Of a DNA stretch of 64,000 nt, positions 26,196 to 35,650 are shown in pieces. The notes under the pieces were generated by a model, which worked only from the letters and a program-made list of their open reading frames with translations, ran no database searches and was not told the DNA's origin. Each line of letters opens with the position of its first letter. Position 1 is the first letter of the stretch. Location: positions 1,488,001 to 1,552,000 of the forward strand of contig NZ_UHHW01000002.1 of assembly GCF_900460345.1 (NCBI RefSeq), given 5' to 3'. Source of the stretch: Trueperella pyogenes. Lineage in GTDB: Bacteria > Actinomycetota > Actinomycetes > Actinomycetales > Actinomycetaceae. The position numbers were made by a program, and so were the translations under genes.

Positions 26196-29100
26196 TTATG
26201 CACGACGCCGTCTGGTCACGACCACTCCTGCCAGGACCAACATCACCCCCGCCCCAAACAGACCAACGACATCAACACCGGTATGTGACAACGCGCCCTT
26301 GCGAGGAGCGGGCTTCTCAGCCACAACCGAATCCTCACCAAGAACACCAGGCGCCACTACACCAGGGCTCGGCTCGGTAGGATCCGGCGTCGGCTGGTGA
26401 TCCGGCGTCGACCCCGGCTGGGAACCCGGCCCCGGCGTCGGATCAACGACCTCGAATTCGATCTCTGCCACCGACTCGCCCGCGATTCGTACCACGTGTG
26501 AGCCGAGCGCTAGGTCCTCGGGAACCGCCCAAGTGACGGTAATGCCACCGTGCGCGTCGGCTTTTCCTTCGAAGACCGTAGCCAGATCCGAATCGACAGT
26601 TACCTTCAGCTTCTCCTCGGGAGCGAAACCTGAACCGGTAATGGACAGGGAGGAGCCACGCTCGACGATCTCCTTGTCTAGACTGACCTTCCCATTCGAT
26701 TTGGGGGTTGGTTTAGGCTGAGGTTCTTCGCTGGGCTCATCGGTCGGATCGTCTCCCGGCGTCGGGTCGACCTTCTCGCCGCAGGTACCTCCCAGGCGAA
26801 TCTCGCCAGCGCCACCGAAAGCTTCACCATTTTGTGCGTCAAGGCCTACGAGTTTGACGAACTTACCCTCAGTTGCGGGAAGCTCGACGACCGTCGGCAC
26901 AGTACCATCCGTGAACTGTCCCTTAGCAACAGGATTACCCCACTTCTGACCATCAGACGACACATAGATCTCGTAGGTCTTCATACGCCCGTTTGCCTGA
27001 CTCTGGCGCGGAGTGTATTCAAGGCCCGTGAACGTACATGTCTTGTCCTGTGCAGCCTTCGGCTGAAGCGTAATGTGGTGAGGGTATCCCACCTCTGTTG
27101 GGCTCCACTGAGTATGCCAGTATGTAGCCGGATCGCCGTCAATTGCAGCCACAGCCGGGCCGTTCGGTGCGGGTTCACCGGAGAGCTGCTCCGAACTCTT
27201 GTCTACAACAAGAAGATCCGCACCGGCGATGGGGTTGACCAATTCGACCTTGCGTGGGTCGATAGTGATCCTCGCAGTTCCTGTGTCCTCACCCTCGCCC
27301 GTCTTCCATCTGCCAGTAAAGACGACGTCGCCTGGCTCGCTGGTCTTCGGGGCGGTGACCGTCCAGGTCGCTACGGACGGCTCACCGGGCTTGGCGGTGT
27401 TTGAACCGGCCTTGTCTTGTGTCGCCGTCCAGCCTTCCGGAACGTCGAGCTTGTGCTCAACTCCGCTCAACTCGTCCTCAAAGGTCTCAATCTTGGTGGT
27501 GACCGTGTAGTTACGCTTGCTATCGCTGGCCTTGGCGGCGGTGGCCTCAATAGAGGTCACAGGACGGACGCCCAGATCCTCGACGCGGAAGTTATCTATG
27601 ACGAGGTCACCTTGGCGCAATCCACCTGTCTTCATGACGCCAATGAAGCTTGGGTGATCCCCTGCCATGATTTCCGCGGTGAAACGCTGTGTGCCACTTC
27701 CGGGCCTGCCTTGGGCATCGGCCCAGCCCTTTCCGCGGGCCGACTTCAGACTCCAGCGCTTGTCGATGACTTGTGTCCAAGCTGCATCGGTCGCCTCGTC
27801 GTGTCCGGCAACGATCTGGTAGTCGCCGTCGTAAGCTGCCTGATAATCGAACGTTACACGATAGGTGTGGTGCGTTTTCATCGGAACAGAAGCGGACGTG
27901 GTTCGCAGGATAAGACCAGAAGTTTCCTCATGTGCCAAGAGAGACCAGTTACCGTCCAGGACATTGTCGAGGTACTTTTGTTTCTCCGCCACCTGATTCT
28001 GAGAAATTGCTCCCCACCAACCGGCCTGCGAGTACGGTTCGTTGCGTAGCGCCAGCTGGGTGCGAGCGTCACCGCCATTGGCTGAGCCGGTAACAAAAGG
28101 CCAGTATCCCGTGTCAGTGTCTTCAAAGTTGGTAAACACGATCGTCTCGCTGGTCGGGTTCGGGTCGATTTCTTTGAACCTGACCACACGCAAGTCATCC
28201 ACGGCCACACGCGCCTCGCCGTCGCCAACCTCAACTGCGAACGTCAGTTCCGTGCCGTCTGTGTGGAAACGGACAGGTACACGCTGGAAGTGGGTCTTAA
28301 ACTTTTCGTCCGATGCGGTGCCGTTCCTTGCCCCTGAATCCACGACGGTCGTCGTCGGGTTACCCGCCTTGACACTCTGATACTGCGCCGGTTTAACGCC
28401 GTCGCTGCCCTTGACCGATACGCTCACCTCACGAGTCTTGCCGCGTTCAATTTCCACCCACGCCCAAGCTGAATAGTCACCCGCGGGGAGTTTAATCGCC
28501 TGAGACAGAGAACCTTTGCCCGAGCCAAATTCCGCCTGGAAGTTACGTCGATCTGAGGTAACGACGGCGACCTCGCCGCTCGTCTCGTATGCATCAAGTG
28601 TGCCGGAGAAGAATCCCGGATCCTTGAATCCACTGCCGTGGCCCCAGTCAGGGGTCGACGTCTTGGGGAGATCGCTCGTCGGGTAGAGAACATAGGCCGT
28701 GGACGGCTTCGTGACCGGCAGGCTCACTTCCCCGTTATTCACAGGAATATTAGCCACTTCGACCCGCCCGGTGTCCGTGAGCTCGTAGAGCTTTAGGTTC
28801 GGCTGACTCGCCCAAGTCTTAGTCAGCTTCCACGTGCGGGCCTCGTTGCCGGGATTGTAATAGTAGAGACGATCCTTGCCGCCATCCTTCCACGGCAACA
28901 GGTAATCGCCCTTATCGTAAACGGTTGCGCCGTCGTAGGTGATGACGCGATCTGGCGCGACGTCGAAGCCCGACACCTTCCGCAGCGCCGAGGTGACCTC
29001 GGTTCCATTCTTGAACGTGATCTTGCCTGGTTCGGATCCCGAGGGGTCCTTCCAGCTCATGATGTCTGATTGCTGGAGGAACTTGGCCGGAAGGTTTTTC

Positions 29101-31436
29101 TCCCACACTGTCTTGTGGAACTTGTTGTAGTCTACGTTGCCTGCCCAGCCCTCGTACTCGTAAACGTTGGTGTTTCCGAGCATTGGATGAGGGTTGAACG
29201 TGTCTCGATAAGAGTTTTGCACAAAGCGAATGAGGGTTGAGTTCAGTCCCTTGTTCTCCGATCCTCCATAAGGTTCGTCGTTGGCCCAGTGTGACCAGGT
29301 CGATAGCGTTGGAAGTGAGTAGGCCCACTCTGAACCAATGCGCCATCCCTGCTCTTCCTGCATTCGCCGGGAGAAAGCTTCGGCCTGCCAACCCTTCTTG
29401 TAGTAGACATCCCAGTACAGCCAGTTGAGGTTCGAATCCTTGGGGAAGTCCTTGCGCAGTTGTTCAAGACGCTTAAAGACATTACCGGTAGCCAGATCCT
29501 TGGCATCGTTCATGTAGTATGCCTGGTTCATCCAGCCCCACGCTAGACGTGGCGGCATCCACAGCTCGCAGGGAGCAGCCTGGCCATTCTCGTGCTCATC
29601 TTTATCAACAAAGCCATTCTTCCCATCGGAGAAGCATTTCGCCTCCGAATAGCTCTCGGTAGCGTTGACATGGATACCAAACGTAGCGTTCCAGTTCTTC
29701 CCCTCGTCGACGAGGGTCTTGAGATCCTTGAGACCACCTGCGCGCTCGTTGTAGTTATTTCCGTAGTCGCCTTGGGCCGAATCGTGACCTTCAGCCTGAT
29801 AGCCCTTGAGCAACACCTGCTGGCCGAGATTGTCTGTTGCCAGGGAGACGCGCTTCGTGTCGTCAAGCGTGCGGAGGAACGGGTGGGTAGCCTGGGAAAC
29901 AATATTGAACGGAATGCGCGTGATGACACGGTTCTTCGTGTCATTCATCCCGACAAAGGGACGCAAGACGTCGCGCGTAGCAATGGCAGAATCCTGCCAG
30001 TCAACAACCCCATCATTGTTCGCGTCATCAGTAATCTTGACCTTGATGAAGGGATCCGGTTCCGTACCGATGCCCCCTTCGGGAGCATACTTCTTCACGG
30101 CGCCGCCGCGGTAGACCCACTCATAAGGCGAAACGCTACCAACCTTTGTTCCACCCTCATCGCGTACAGCCAAGACATAACGGTCGTTTCCGGATGTATT
30201 TTGTTTAGCTGTCTGATCATCAATCGCATTTGTTTCGAAGCCTGCGGCCAGGCCATGACCGGAGGCCGTGACCATCCAGGCAGTGCGATGTACGTCTGGA
30301 GATTTGGCCACATCGAACCATATATCGCCTGATCTGTTCCTATTTGTGTCGATGTGGGCACCTCCGAGGAGTGCTTTGGCGTCCTTGGCCGCGTTCAAAG
30401 AGACGAGGTCGAGGTTCGGGATGTGGATGCGGTTAATTTGCGCATCGGGGTCCTCGATATTGGTAATCCGGTAGTCGAGCACCTGTTCTTTAACGGAAAG
30501 AACTACGTTGAAAGACCCGCCTTTAATACTTGGGATAGACACAGGGTAAGTGACAGAACTCTTGTCTTCACCTACAACCGGCTTCCCAACATTGACGCTT
30601 ACAGATTTGCCATCGATTTGGATTTCCTTGAGTGCATCGCCAAACTTGCCTGCTAGCTGTTTTTCACCCAGGCGATAGTCCACAACCTGTGGGAAATACG
30701 GATGCGTGCGAACAGTTAGTACACCATCACTGATCTCTACTGCTCCCTCGGGAATGCTGATTTCCAAGGGTTCAGACGGCGTTGTTTCTTCCTGATCTTC
30801 CTCACCCTCGCTCTCTTCTCCAGAGGCTTTAACAGTGAACGCCTGGAACTCGGCAAGGCTAGCGACACTTTCCGGCATGCCGTTGCCTCCCCACGTGCTC
30901 TTGATATCGACCTTGACGCAGCGCGCTGTTACCGGATTGAAATCGACATCCACGGAAGCCAGTGTCCCCGCTTCTGGGGTAACCGGAATCGAGGCCTCTT
31001 TAACGGGAGTAAATGAAGTACTGAGGGGATCGACATAGGTTTCGGCCTTGGCACACGAGCCATCATTGGATACTGACACTGTGAAGTCGCCAAAACGACC
31101 CGAACCGTTCGATGACTGACGCGGAGTAAGTGTGATCCGCCCAAGGTCCTTTACCGACGAACCAAGATCAATCACGAATTGATGTGGGAGCGGATCCTTC
31201 GTCCCCTGCCACTTGGTATGCCAATACGTCTCTGTTTTACCGTCGAGAACACGGTCAAGCGGACCGTTGTCCCCCTCACCGGTCTGTTCCACTGAATCGG
31301 TATACACCGCAGTCATCTCGGCCTGCGGAAGTGGCGAATATGTATATGTGACGCTGTAAGCCGGGGCTGCCACCCCACTGAGTGCTAGTGCAGCACCCGT
31401 CACAAGCACTGCACCTCGCAATCTTGAGACTCGCAT
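26196..31436 (-). CDS. Cell-wall-anchored endo-alpha-N-acetylgalactosaminidase (GH101)
   Basis: A 1746-aa surface enzyme predicted to cleave the core-1 disaccharide Gal-GalNAc from Ser/Thr of mucin-type glycoproteins. A signal peptide (1-30) is followed by an F5/8C domain (about 45-190). The GH101 region runs from about 230 to 930, with WLYWDVYY (Asp676, nucleophile position) and GSEWAY (Glu703, acid/base position). Next are galactose-binding-like modules, a NEW3-like domain (about 1310-1420), a second F5/8C domain, an Ig-like domain, a Pro-rich spacer and LSHTG with membrane helix and basic tail. ATG at 31436 follows AGGA at proper spacing; the ATG at 31442 is too close to that signal. It is a family of human mucosal commensals and pathogens. 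Confidence 0.88.
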   Translation of the reverse strand: MRVSRLRGAVLVTGAALALSGVAAPAYSVTYTYSPLPQAEMTAVYTDSVEQTGEGDNGPLDRVLDGKTETYWHTKWQGTKDPLPHQFVIDLGSSVKDLGRITLTPRQSSNGSGRFGDFTVSVSNDGSCAKAETYVDPLSTSFTPVKEASIPVTPEAGTLASVDVDFNPVTARCVKVDIKSTWGGNGMPESVASLAEFQAFTVKASGEESEGEEDQEETTPSEPLEISIPEGAVEISDGVLTVRTHPYFPQVVDYRLGEKQLAGKFGDALKEIQIDGKSVSVNVGKPVVGEDKSSVTYPVSIPSIKGGSFNVVLSVKEQVLDYRITNIEDPDAQINRIHIPNLDLVSLNAAKDAKALLGGAHIDTNRNRSGDIWFDVAKSPDVHRTAWMVTASGHGLAAGFETNAIDDQTAKQNTSGNDRYVLAVRDEGGTKVGSVSPYEWVYRGGAVKKYAPEGGIGTEPDPFIKVKITDDANNDGVVDWQDSAIATRDVLRPFVGMNDTKNRVITRIPFNIVSQATHPFLRTLDDTKRVSLATDNLGQQVLLKGYQAEGHDSAQGDYGNNYNERAGGLKDLKTLVDEGKNWNATFGIHVNATESYSEAKCFSDGKNGFVDKDEHENGQAAPCELWMPPRLAWGWMNQAYYMNDAKDLATGNVFKRLEQLRKDFPKDSNLNWLYWDVYYKKGWQAEAFSRRMQEEQGWRIGSEWAYSLPTLSTWSHWANDEPYGGSENKGLNSTLIRFVQNSYRDTFNPHPMLGNTNVYEYEGWAGNVDYNKFHKTVWEKNLPAKFLQQSDIMSWKDPSGSEPGKITFKNGTEVTSALRKVSGFDVAPDRVITYDGATVYDKGDYLLPWKDGGKDRLYYYNPGNEARTWKLTKTWASQPNLKLYELTDTGRVEVANIPVNNGEVSLPVTKPSTAYVLYPTSDLPKTSTPDWGHGSGFKDPGFFSGTLDAYETSGEVAVVTSDRRNFQAEFGSGKGSLSQAIKLPAGDYSAWAWVEIERGKTREVSVSVKGSDGVKPAQYQSVKAGNPTTTVVDSGARNGTASDEKFKTHFQRVPVRFHTDGTELTFAVEVGDGEARVAVDDLRVVRFKEIDPNPTSETIVFTNFEDTDTGYWPFVTGSANGGDARTQLALRNEPYSQAGWWGAISQNQVAEKQKYLDNVLDGNWSLLAHEETSGLILRTTSASVPMKTHHTYRVTFDYQAAYDGDYQIVAGHDEATDAAWTQVIDKRWSLKSARGKGWADAQGRPGSGTQRFTAEIMAGDHPSFIGVMKTGGLRQGDLVIDNFRVEDLGVRPVTSIEATAAKASDSKRNYTVTTKIETFEDELSGVEHKLDVPEGWTATQDKAGSNTAKPGEPSVATWTVTAPKTSEPGDVVFTGRWKTGEGEDTGTARITIDPRKVELVNPIAGADLLVVDKSSEQLSGEPAPNGPAVAAIDGDPATYWHTQWSPTEVGYPHHITLQPKAAQDKTCTFTGLEYTPRQSQANGRMKTYEIYVSSDGQKWGNPVAKGQFTDGTVPTVVELPATEGKFVKLVGLDAQNGEAFGGAGEIRLGGTCGEKVDPTPGDDPTDEPSEEPQPKPTPKSNGKVSLDKEIVERGSSLSITGSGFAPEEKLKVTVDSDLATVFEGKADAHGGITVTWAVPEDLALGSHVVRIAGESVAEIEFEVVDPTPGPGSQPGSTPDHQPTPDPTEPSPGVVAPGVLGEDSVVAEKPAPRKGALSHTGVDVVGLFGAGVMLVLAGVVVTRRRRA
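26201..26436. repeat. Duplicated sorting-signal cassette, copy 2
   Basis: The copy at the 3' end of the GH101 gene, 99% identical to 21536-21771. Homology stops abruptly where the Pro-rich spacers diverge. Confidence 0.9.
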
Positions 31437-31610
31437 GTTCATTCCTGTCGCTGGTTTTGTGGTGATGCGAGGGTGACGCGCACGACACTGTGCGCCAGGC
31501 CTCACCACTACACTAGCGCGTATTCACAAATAATTCAGCCATTTTGTAGAAAATCTTTCATTAATCTCGCCAACTTTTGCCAATTTGCAAAAAGTAGATA
31601 GGGTGCAGGC

Positions 31611-31650
31611 CAGTGCCGCGACCGTTTTGGCGGCACACCGAGAAAGGCTC
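31611..31650. repeat. Possible degenerate copy of the palindromic repeat
   Basis: CAGTGCCGC and GGCGGCAC form a short stem followed by ACCGAGAAAGGCT, close to the right-arm end of copies A and B (ACCGAGAAAGCT). It lies past the 3' end of the UPF0182 gene. The central part is missing, so relatedness is tentative. Confidence 0.35.
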
Positions 31651-31668
31651 AGATCCCAACCTCATACG

Positions 31669-31710
31669 CATAGGCGGGGAGTTTGGCCGTGGCCAAACTC
31701 CCCGCCTATG
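31669..31710. terminator. Terminator of the UPF0182 gene
   Basis: A perfect 20-bp inverted repeat (CATAGGCGGGGAGTTTGGCC and its complement) with a 2-nt centre, 11 bp past the stop codon of the UPF0182 gene. There is no T-run on either side. Confidence 0.75.
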
Positions 31711-31721
31711 ACTGTTGACTG

Positions 31722-34700
31722 CTACTTGCCGTCGATCTCCCGTTGCGCTTTGACCGCACCATCGATCGCCTTGGACAGCTCCTCCTGCGCCTTGCCGTAC
31801 GCCGACCAGTCACCGGAGTTGAGAGCAGCCTTCGAATCCGTGATGGCTTTCTTTGCGCTCTCCAGTGCCGCATTCAGGCGCTCTTGCGCACTACCTGCTT
31901 CCGCGCTGGGTGCCGAAGCTGTGGGCGCCGGCGTCGTCGGCGCGGCAGGCGTTGGTGTCTCAGTTGGAGCCGGAGTGGGTGCCGGCGCAGGCTTGCCGTT
32001 CTTAGCGGCAATCTTGTTAGGATCGGGGGCTTCCTTCTTCCCGACGACGTTCGCGTCGCCCGCACGCACACCAGAGTCTCCGCCGAAGACTTGATCGAGT
32101 GACTCGTCGAGGGTCGGCGCGAAGCCCACGTTGTCGCCGAAGAGTGTCAGCACATACTGGAGGGTTGGGTACTGTGTGCCGGAGGAGGCCTGAACGTAGA
32201 TCGGCTGAACGTAGAGCAGGCCATCGCCAACTGGCAATGAGAGTAGGTTGCCTTTCATAATCTCGGTGCCGCCCTGTTGCAACAGGTTCAACGCGGTGGA
32301 GACCTTCGGATTTGTCAGCATCGTATTTTCCGCCTGGCCGGGACCAGGCACCGTCAGGTCACGTGGCAGCTCAAGCAAGCGCAACTTACCGTAGTTTTCT
32401 CCCTTGACGCCGGTCTGGTTACCGGCGTCGCCGGAGGCGGCTAAGAACCCGGTCATAATGTTCCGGTTCGTCCGACCGCCCGGAATGTACGACGTCGTCA
32501 GCGAGAACGCAGTCTCATCCTGGCCAGGCATCTTCAAGGTGAGGTAGTAGGGCGGCTGCTTCGGCGTCGTCGGGCCTGCAGCTGCGGTCGGTTCCAACGG
32601 AACGTTCCAGAAGTCTCCACCGGAGTAGAACGACTTCGCGTCCGTCACGTGGTAGCGAGCCAACAGGCTGCGCTGGATCTTGAACAGGTCCTCCGGGTAG
32701 CGCACATGCGCAATCAGATCGCCTGGCATCTCGGACAGCTCGGTTATCTGACCGGGGAAGATCGACTTCCAAGCATTGATGATCGGATCCTCGTTATCCC
32801 ACTGGTAGAGCGTCACCGAGCCGTCGTAGGCATTGACAACAGCCTTAATAGAGTTACGGATGTAGTTGATCTCCTGCGGACGCGGCTGGCCTAGGCCAGT
32901 CGTGGTGGAGTCAGCCGTTGCCTCCGTGAGCGTCTCACGTGCCGAGTAAGGGTAGTTGTTCGACGTCGTGTAACCATCGATGATCCACACCAGATCCTTG
33001 CGCGTAGAAGGATCATTATCCATATCGACGACCGCCGGAACCGCCTTGGTATCGAGGGTCAGGTACGGCGCAACCTTGCGCACACGCTCATGCGGGTTGC
33101 GGTCGAAGAGGATCTGTGAGTTCGCAGTCACGCGGTCGGAGAAGAATAGTTCCGTCGAACGCATCTTGATAGAGAACATCAGACGTTCAAAAACGCTGCC
33201 CACGCTCGGACCGCCGTTTCCGGTGTAGGTGTTCATCACCTGACCGTTAGGGGCCGTATCGTCCGGGTAATCCAGCTCCCACGGATCCGAGCCCTCCGGC
33301 GCGCCCACGATGGAGTACGACGGCGACTGCTGGCCGAAGTACACTCGCGGCTCGTACTCGCCGAGCTGACCCGACGATGGGATCCCCGCTTCCCAGAAAG
33401 CCGGATCGCCGCGGGAGGTGATCGTGTTGCCGTAGGCGGCCGCCACGCCGAAGCCGTGAGTGTAGACCGTGTGGTCGTTGACCCAGGACCGGCGTTCCGC
33501 GTCCAGGCCATCGAGGTTGAGCTCGCGAACCGCGATCACCGTGTCACGATTTTCGTTGCCGATCTGATAACGATCGACCGTCAGCGGATCCCTGAACTGG
33601 TAGTACTGCCTGTTTTGCTGGAGCTGGTTGAACGACGGATCGACGATGTTCGGATCGAGCAGACGAATCTGCGCTGCAGTCTCCGAGTCCTTGCGCAGCT
33701 GGCCAGGCTCGACGTCGGTACGAGCGTCGTATTGCCGGGTTTGGACATGGGCCATGTCGTAGGCGTGGCGCGTCGCGTCGATGTTGCGCTGGATGTAAGT
33801 GGACTCCAGCTCGGCGGCATTCGGCCGAACTTTGAAGTTCTCCACCAGTGCTGGATAGAGCATCGTCACCACTAGCGCTGTAGCCACAGTCGAGGCGATG
33901 CCGACGACGGCGGGCTTCCAACGGCGTCGTAGCGCTCCGAGAATGAACAGCGCAGCTACCAACGCCACAGCCACAGCCAGAATGGTCAGACCCGGCTTGG
34001 AGGCGTTGATGTCAGTGTAGGTGGCTCCGGAGAAGCGCTGATTGTTCCCCAACAGCAGGTCATAACGCGCCAGCCAATAGTTCACCGCGATGATCAGCGC
34101 TCCCACGGCAAGCAAACCACCAGCGTGAGCCTGCGCTCTCTTCGAGACCGTAAAACCGCGCGCCGTCGCACCGATGTCACCAAAGAGCCAGTATGCGGCC
34201 GCCGAAACGATGAAGGACAACACCGTCAGCGTGACGAGGAAGGCCATGACCGCATGAATCGCCGGCAAGGAGAAAACATAGAAGGAGACGTCTAGGCCGT
34301 ATTCCGGATCCGCCTTCCCGAAAGACGAACGATTGAACCACAACAGGAAGGTCTGCCACTGGCTTCCAAGCCCCACGCCAAACACGAGTGCCACTACGGC
34401 TGGCACCAGCCCGTAGATCAGCCACGTGCGTTTTAACAGAGAGTTGCGGTGGTTAGTCAGCTGGGAATCAAGATCAATGACGTTCTCGGCGCTTTTCCGC
34501 CGCCCGAGAGCAATCCACAAATTGAGAACTATTGTGCCGAAGACCAGCAGGAAGCCGATCGCGCCGAGACCAATGGACGCGCCGTACTGGGTCCAGAATA
34601 CGCGCGCGGCCTTGATCTGTTCGAACCATTTCAGTTCCGTCCAAAACCCAGCGAAGGCAATCAACGCGAAGACGAGTACGCCGAGCACAATGAGGGTAGG

Positions 34701-34757
34701 AACGAATGCGCCACCGGAGCGTTGCCGTTCTTTGCCTGTCGGAGCCATAGTGGTCAC
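31722..34757 (-). CDS. UPF0182 family membrane protein
   Basis: A 1011-aa protein of the UPF0182/COG1615 family, broadly conserved in Actinobacteria and of unknown function. About seven membrane helices occupy residues 15-320. A long extracytoplasmic domain with several family-typical stretches follows, such as WVNDHTVYTHGFG and YFGQQSP. The C-terminus has a Pro/Thr/Ala-rich linker and a helical Ala-rich end. GTG at 34757 is preferred because AGG lies 7 nt upstream; ATG at 34748 is the alternative. Its neighbours match the conserved mycobacterial block around Rv3193c. The perfect hairpin at 31669-31710 ends the transcript. Confidence 0.9.
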   Translation of the reverse strand: MTTMAPTGKERQRSGGAFVPTLIVLGVLVFALIAFAGFWTELKWFEQIKAARVFWTQYGASIGLGAIGFLLVFGTIVLNLWIALGRRKSAENVIDLDSQLTNHRNSLLKRTWLIYGLVPAVVALVFGVGLGSQWQTFLLWFNRSSFGKADPEYGLDVSFYVFSLPAIHAVMAFLVTLTVLSFIVSAAAYWLFGDIGATARGFTVSKRAQAHAGGLLAVGALIIAVNYWLARYDLLLGNNQRFSGATYTDINASKPGLTILAVAVALVAALFILGALRRRWKPAVVGIASTVATALVVTMLYPALVENFKVRPNAAELESTYIQRNIDATRHAYDMAHVQTRQYDARTDVEPGQLRKDSETAAQIRLLDPNIVDPSFNQLQQNRQYYQFRDPLTVDRYQIGNENRDTVIAVRELNLDGLDAERRSWVNDHTVYTHGFGVAAAYGNTITSRGDPAFWEAGIPSSGQLGEYEPRVYFGQQSPSYSIVGAPEGSDPWELDYPDDTAPNGQVMNTYTGNGGPSVGSVFERLMFSIKMRSTELFFSDRVTANSQILFDRNPHERVRKVAPYLTLDTKAVPAVVDMDNDPSTRKDLVWIIDGYTTSNNYPYSARETLTEATADSTTTGLGQPRPQEINYIRNSIKAVVNAYDGSVTLYQWDNEDPIINAWKSIFPGQITELSEMPGDLIAHVRYPEDLFKIQRSLLARYHVTDAKSFYSGGDFWNVPLEPTAAAGPTTPKQPPYYLTLKMPGQDETAFSLTTSYIPGGRTNRNIMTGFLAASGDAGNQTGVKGENYGKLRLLELPRDLTVPGPGQAENTMLTNPKVSTALNLLQQGGTEIMKGNLLSLPVGDGLLYVQPIYVQASSGTQYPTLQYVLTLFGDNVGFAPTLDESLDQVFGGDSGVRAGDANVVGKKEAPDPNKIAAKNGKPAPAPTPAPTETPTPAAPTTPAPTASAPSAEAGSAQERLNAALESAKKAITDSKAALNSGDWSAYGKAQEELSKAIDGAVKAQREIDGK

Positions 34758-34947
34758 AATAAGCCTCGTTTCTGGCCCGCGCTGCGAGCTAGCTCTAGCC
34801 GAATGTCAATACAACTCCCAAAACCGTATAACATCTACCGCGCCAAGTTCCAGGCGGTTCACCCAGAGCATGGGTTAGCACATGCCATCGCCGGGACTCA
34901 CGCGCTGCTTTCCGTACACAGGCCGCTCGTGTGGAAGAATTACGTGC

Positions 34948-35502
34948 GTGACAGAGAATGTAAAGACTCCCATGACGCGCTCACTCGAGAAATCTACCCT
35001 CGAGATCGAACGGCACGTCGCCACCGGCGGTTGGGATGCGCCTATGCGTCTTTTCGCCCTCGCCCTGGCAAAAAATGCGCTCGATACGCACCCCGAGCTC
35101 GTCGGCGAGCTACCAGCCGACGTCCAGGCTCAGGCCATCACCGATGAGACCACCCTCTTCTCCATCGAACAAGAGGGGCTGCCCGAGGTCGAGACCGTCG
35201 AGGAGCTCCTCGGCCGGATCATATGGCCCGACGACGTCGACGGCGCCGCCCTCGCCGTCGAGCGCATTATCCTGCCTCCCAGCGCAGAGGTGACGCTGCC
35301 AGAGGACCCGGTTGAGGCCGATAGGATGCTCGCCAACCACCCGGACCGGCAAGACGTGCGCATCGTCGTTTCTGTTCTTCGTACAGGGGAGACGTGGTGC
35401 GCAATCCGCATGCGTAAATTCGACGACGACGCCAAGATCCTCTCGGGCGCAAATCTCGTGCCGGGAATTATTGAGGGCCTAAGGCTGGGATTCGCTGCGT
35501 AG
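34948..35502 (+). CDS. PPA1309 family protein
   Basis: A 184-aa cytoplasmic protein matching the actinobacterial PPA1309 family, whose function is unknown. Typical segments are IERHVATGGWDAPMRLFAL near the start, a LGRIIWPDDVDGAALAVER region in the middle, and late RTGETWCAIRMRKFDDD. GTG at 34948 is used; ATG at 34972 is possible and would drop eight residues. It is divergent from UPF0182 and convergent with the PDZ protease gene, an arrangement often conserved in this phylum. Palindromic repeat copy B lies right after its stop. Confidence 0.8.
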   Translation: MTENVKTPMTRSLEKSTLEIERHVATGGWDAPMRLFALALAKNALDTHPELVGELPADVQAQAITDETTLFSIEQEGLPEVETVEELLGRIIWPDDVDGAALAVERIILPPSAEVTLPEDPVEADRMLANHPDRQDVRIVVSVLRTGETWCAIRMRKFDDDAKILSGANLVPGIIEGLRLGFAA

Positions 35503-35516
35503 AGTCGCGCTGGCGC

Positions 35517-35598
35517 TTGTCAGTACCTTCCTCCGTTCGTCGTCCCCTTAAACACCGTTCTAGGTGACGAACTTCGGCGGAAGGTACCGAGAAAGCTC
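35517..35598. repeat. Dispersed palindromic repeat, copy B
   Basis: It has the same architecture as 12431-12512. CAGTACCTTCCTCCG pairs with CGGCGGAAGGTACCGAG, followed inward by TTCGTC with GACGAA. The loop TTAAACACCGTTCTAGG is conserved in pattern. It lies between convergent 3' ends. Confidence 0.75.
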
Positions 35599-35650
35599 CA
35601 GCCACACGGGTCGAAAAGCTGGTCGGGTATCCCCGAGCCCGGTTTGTCTA

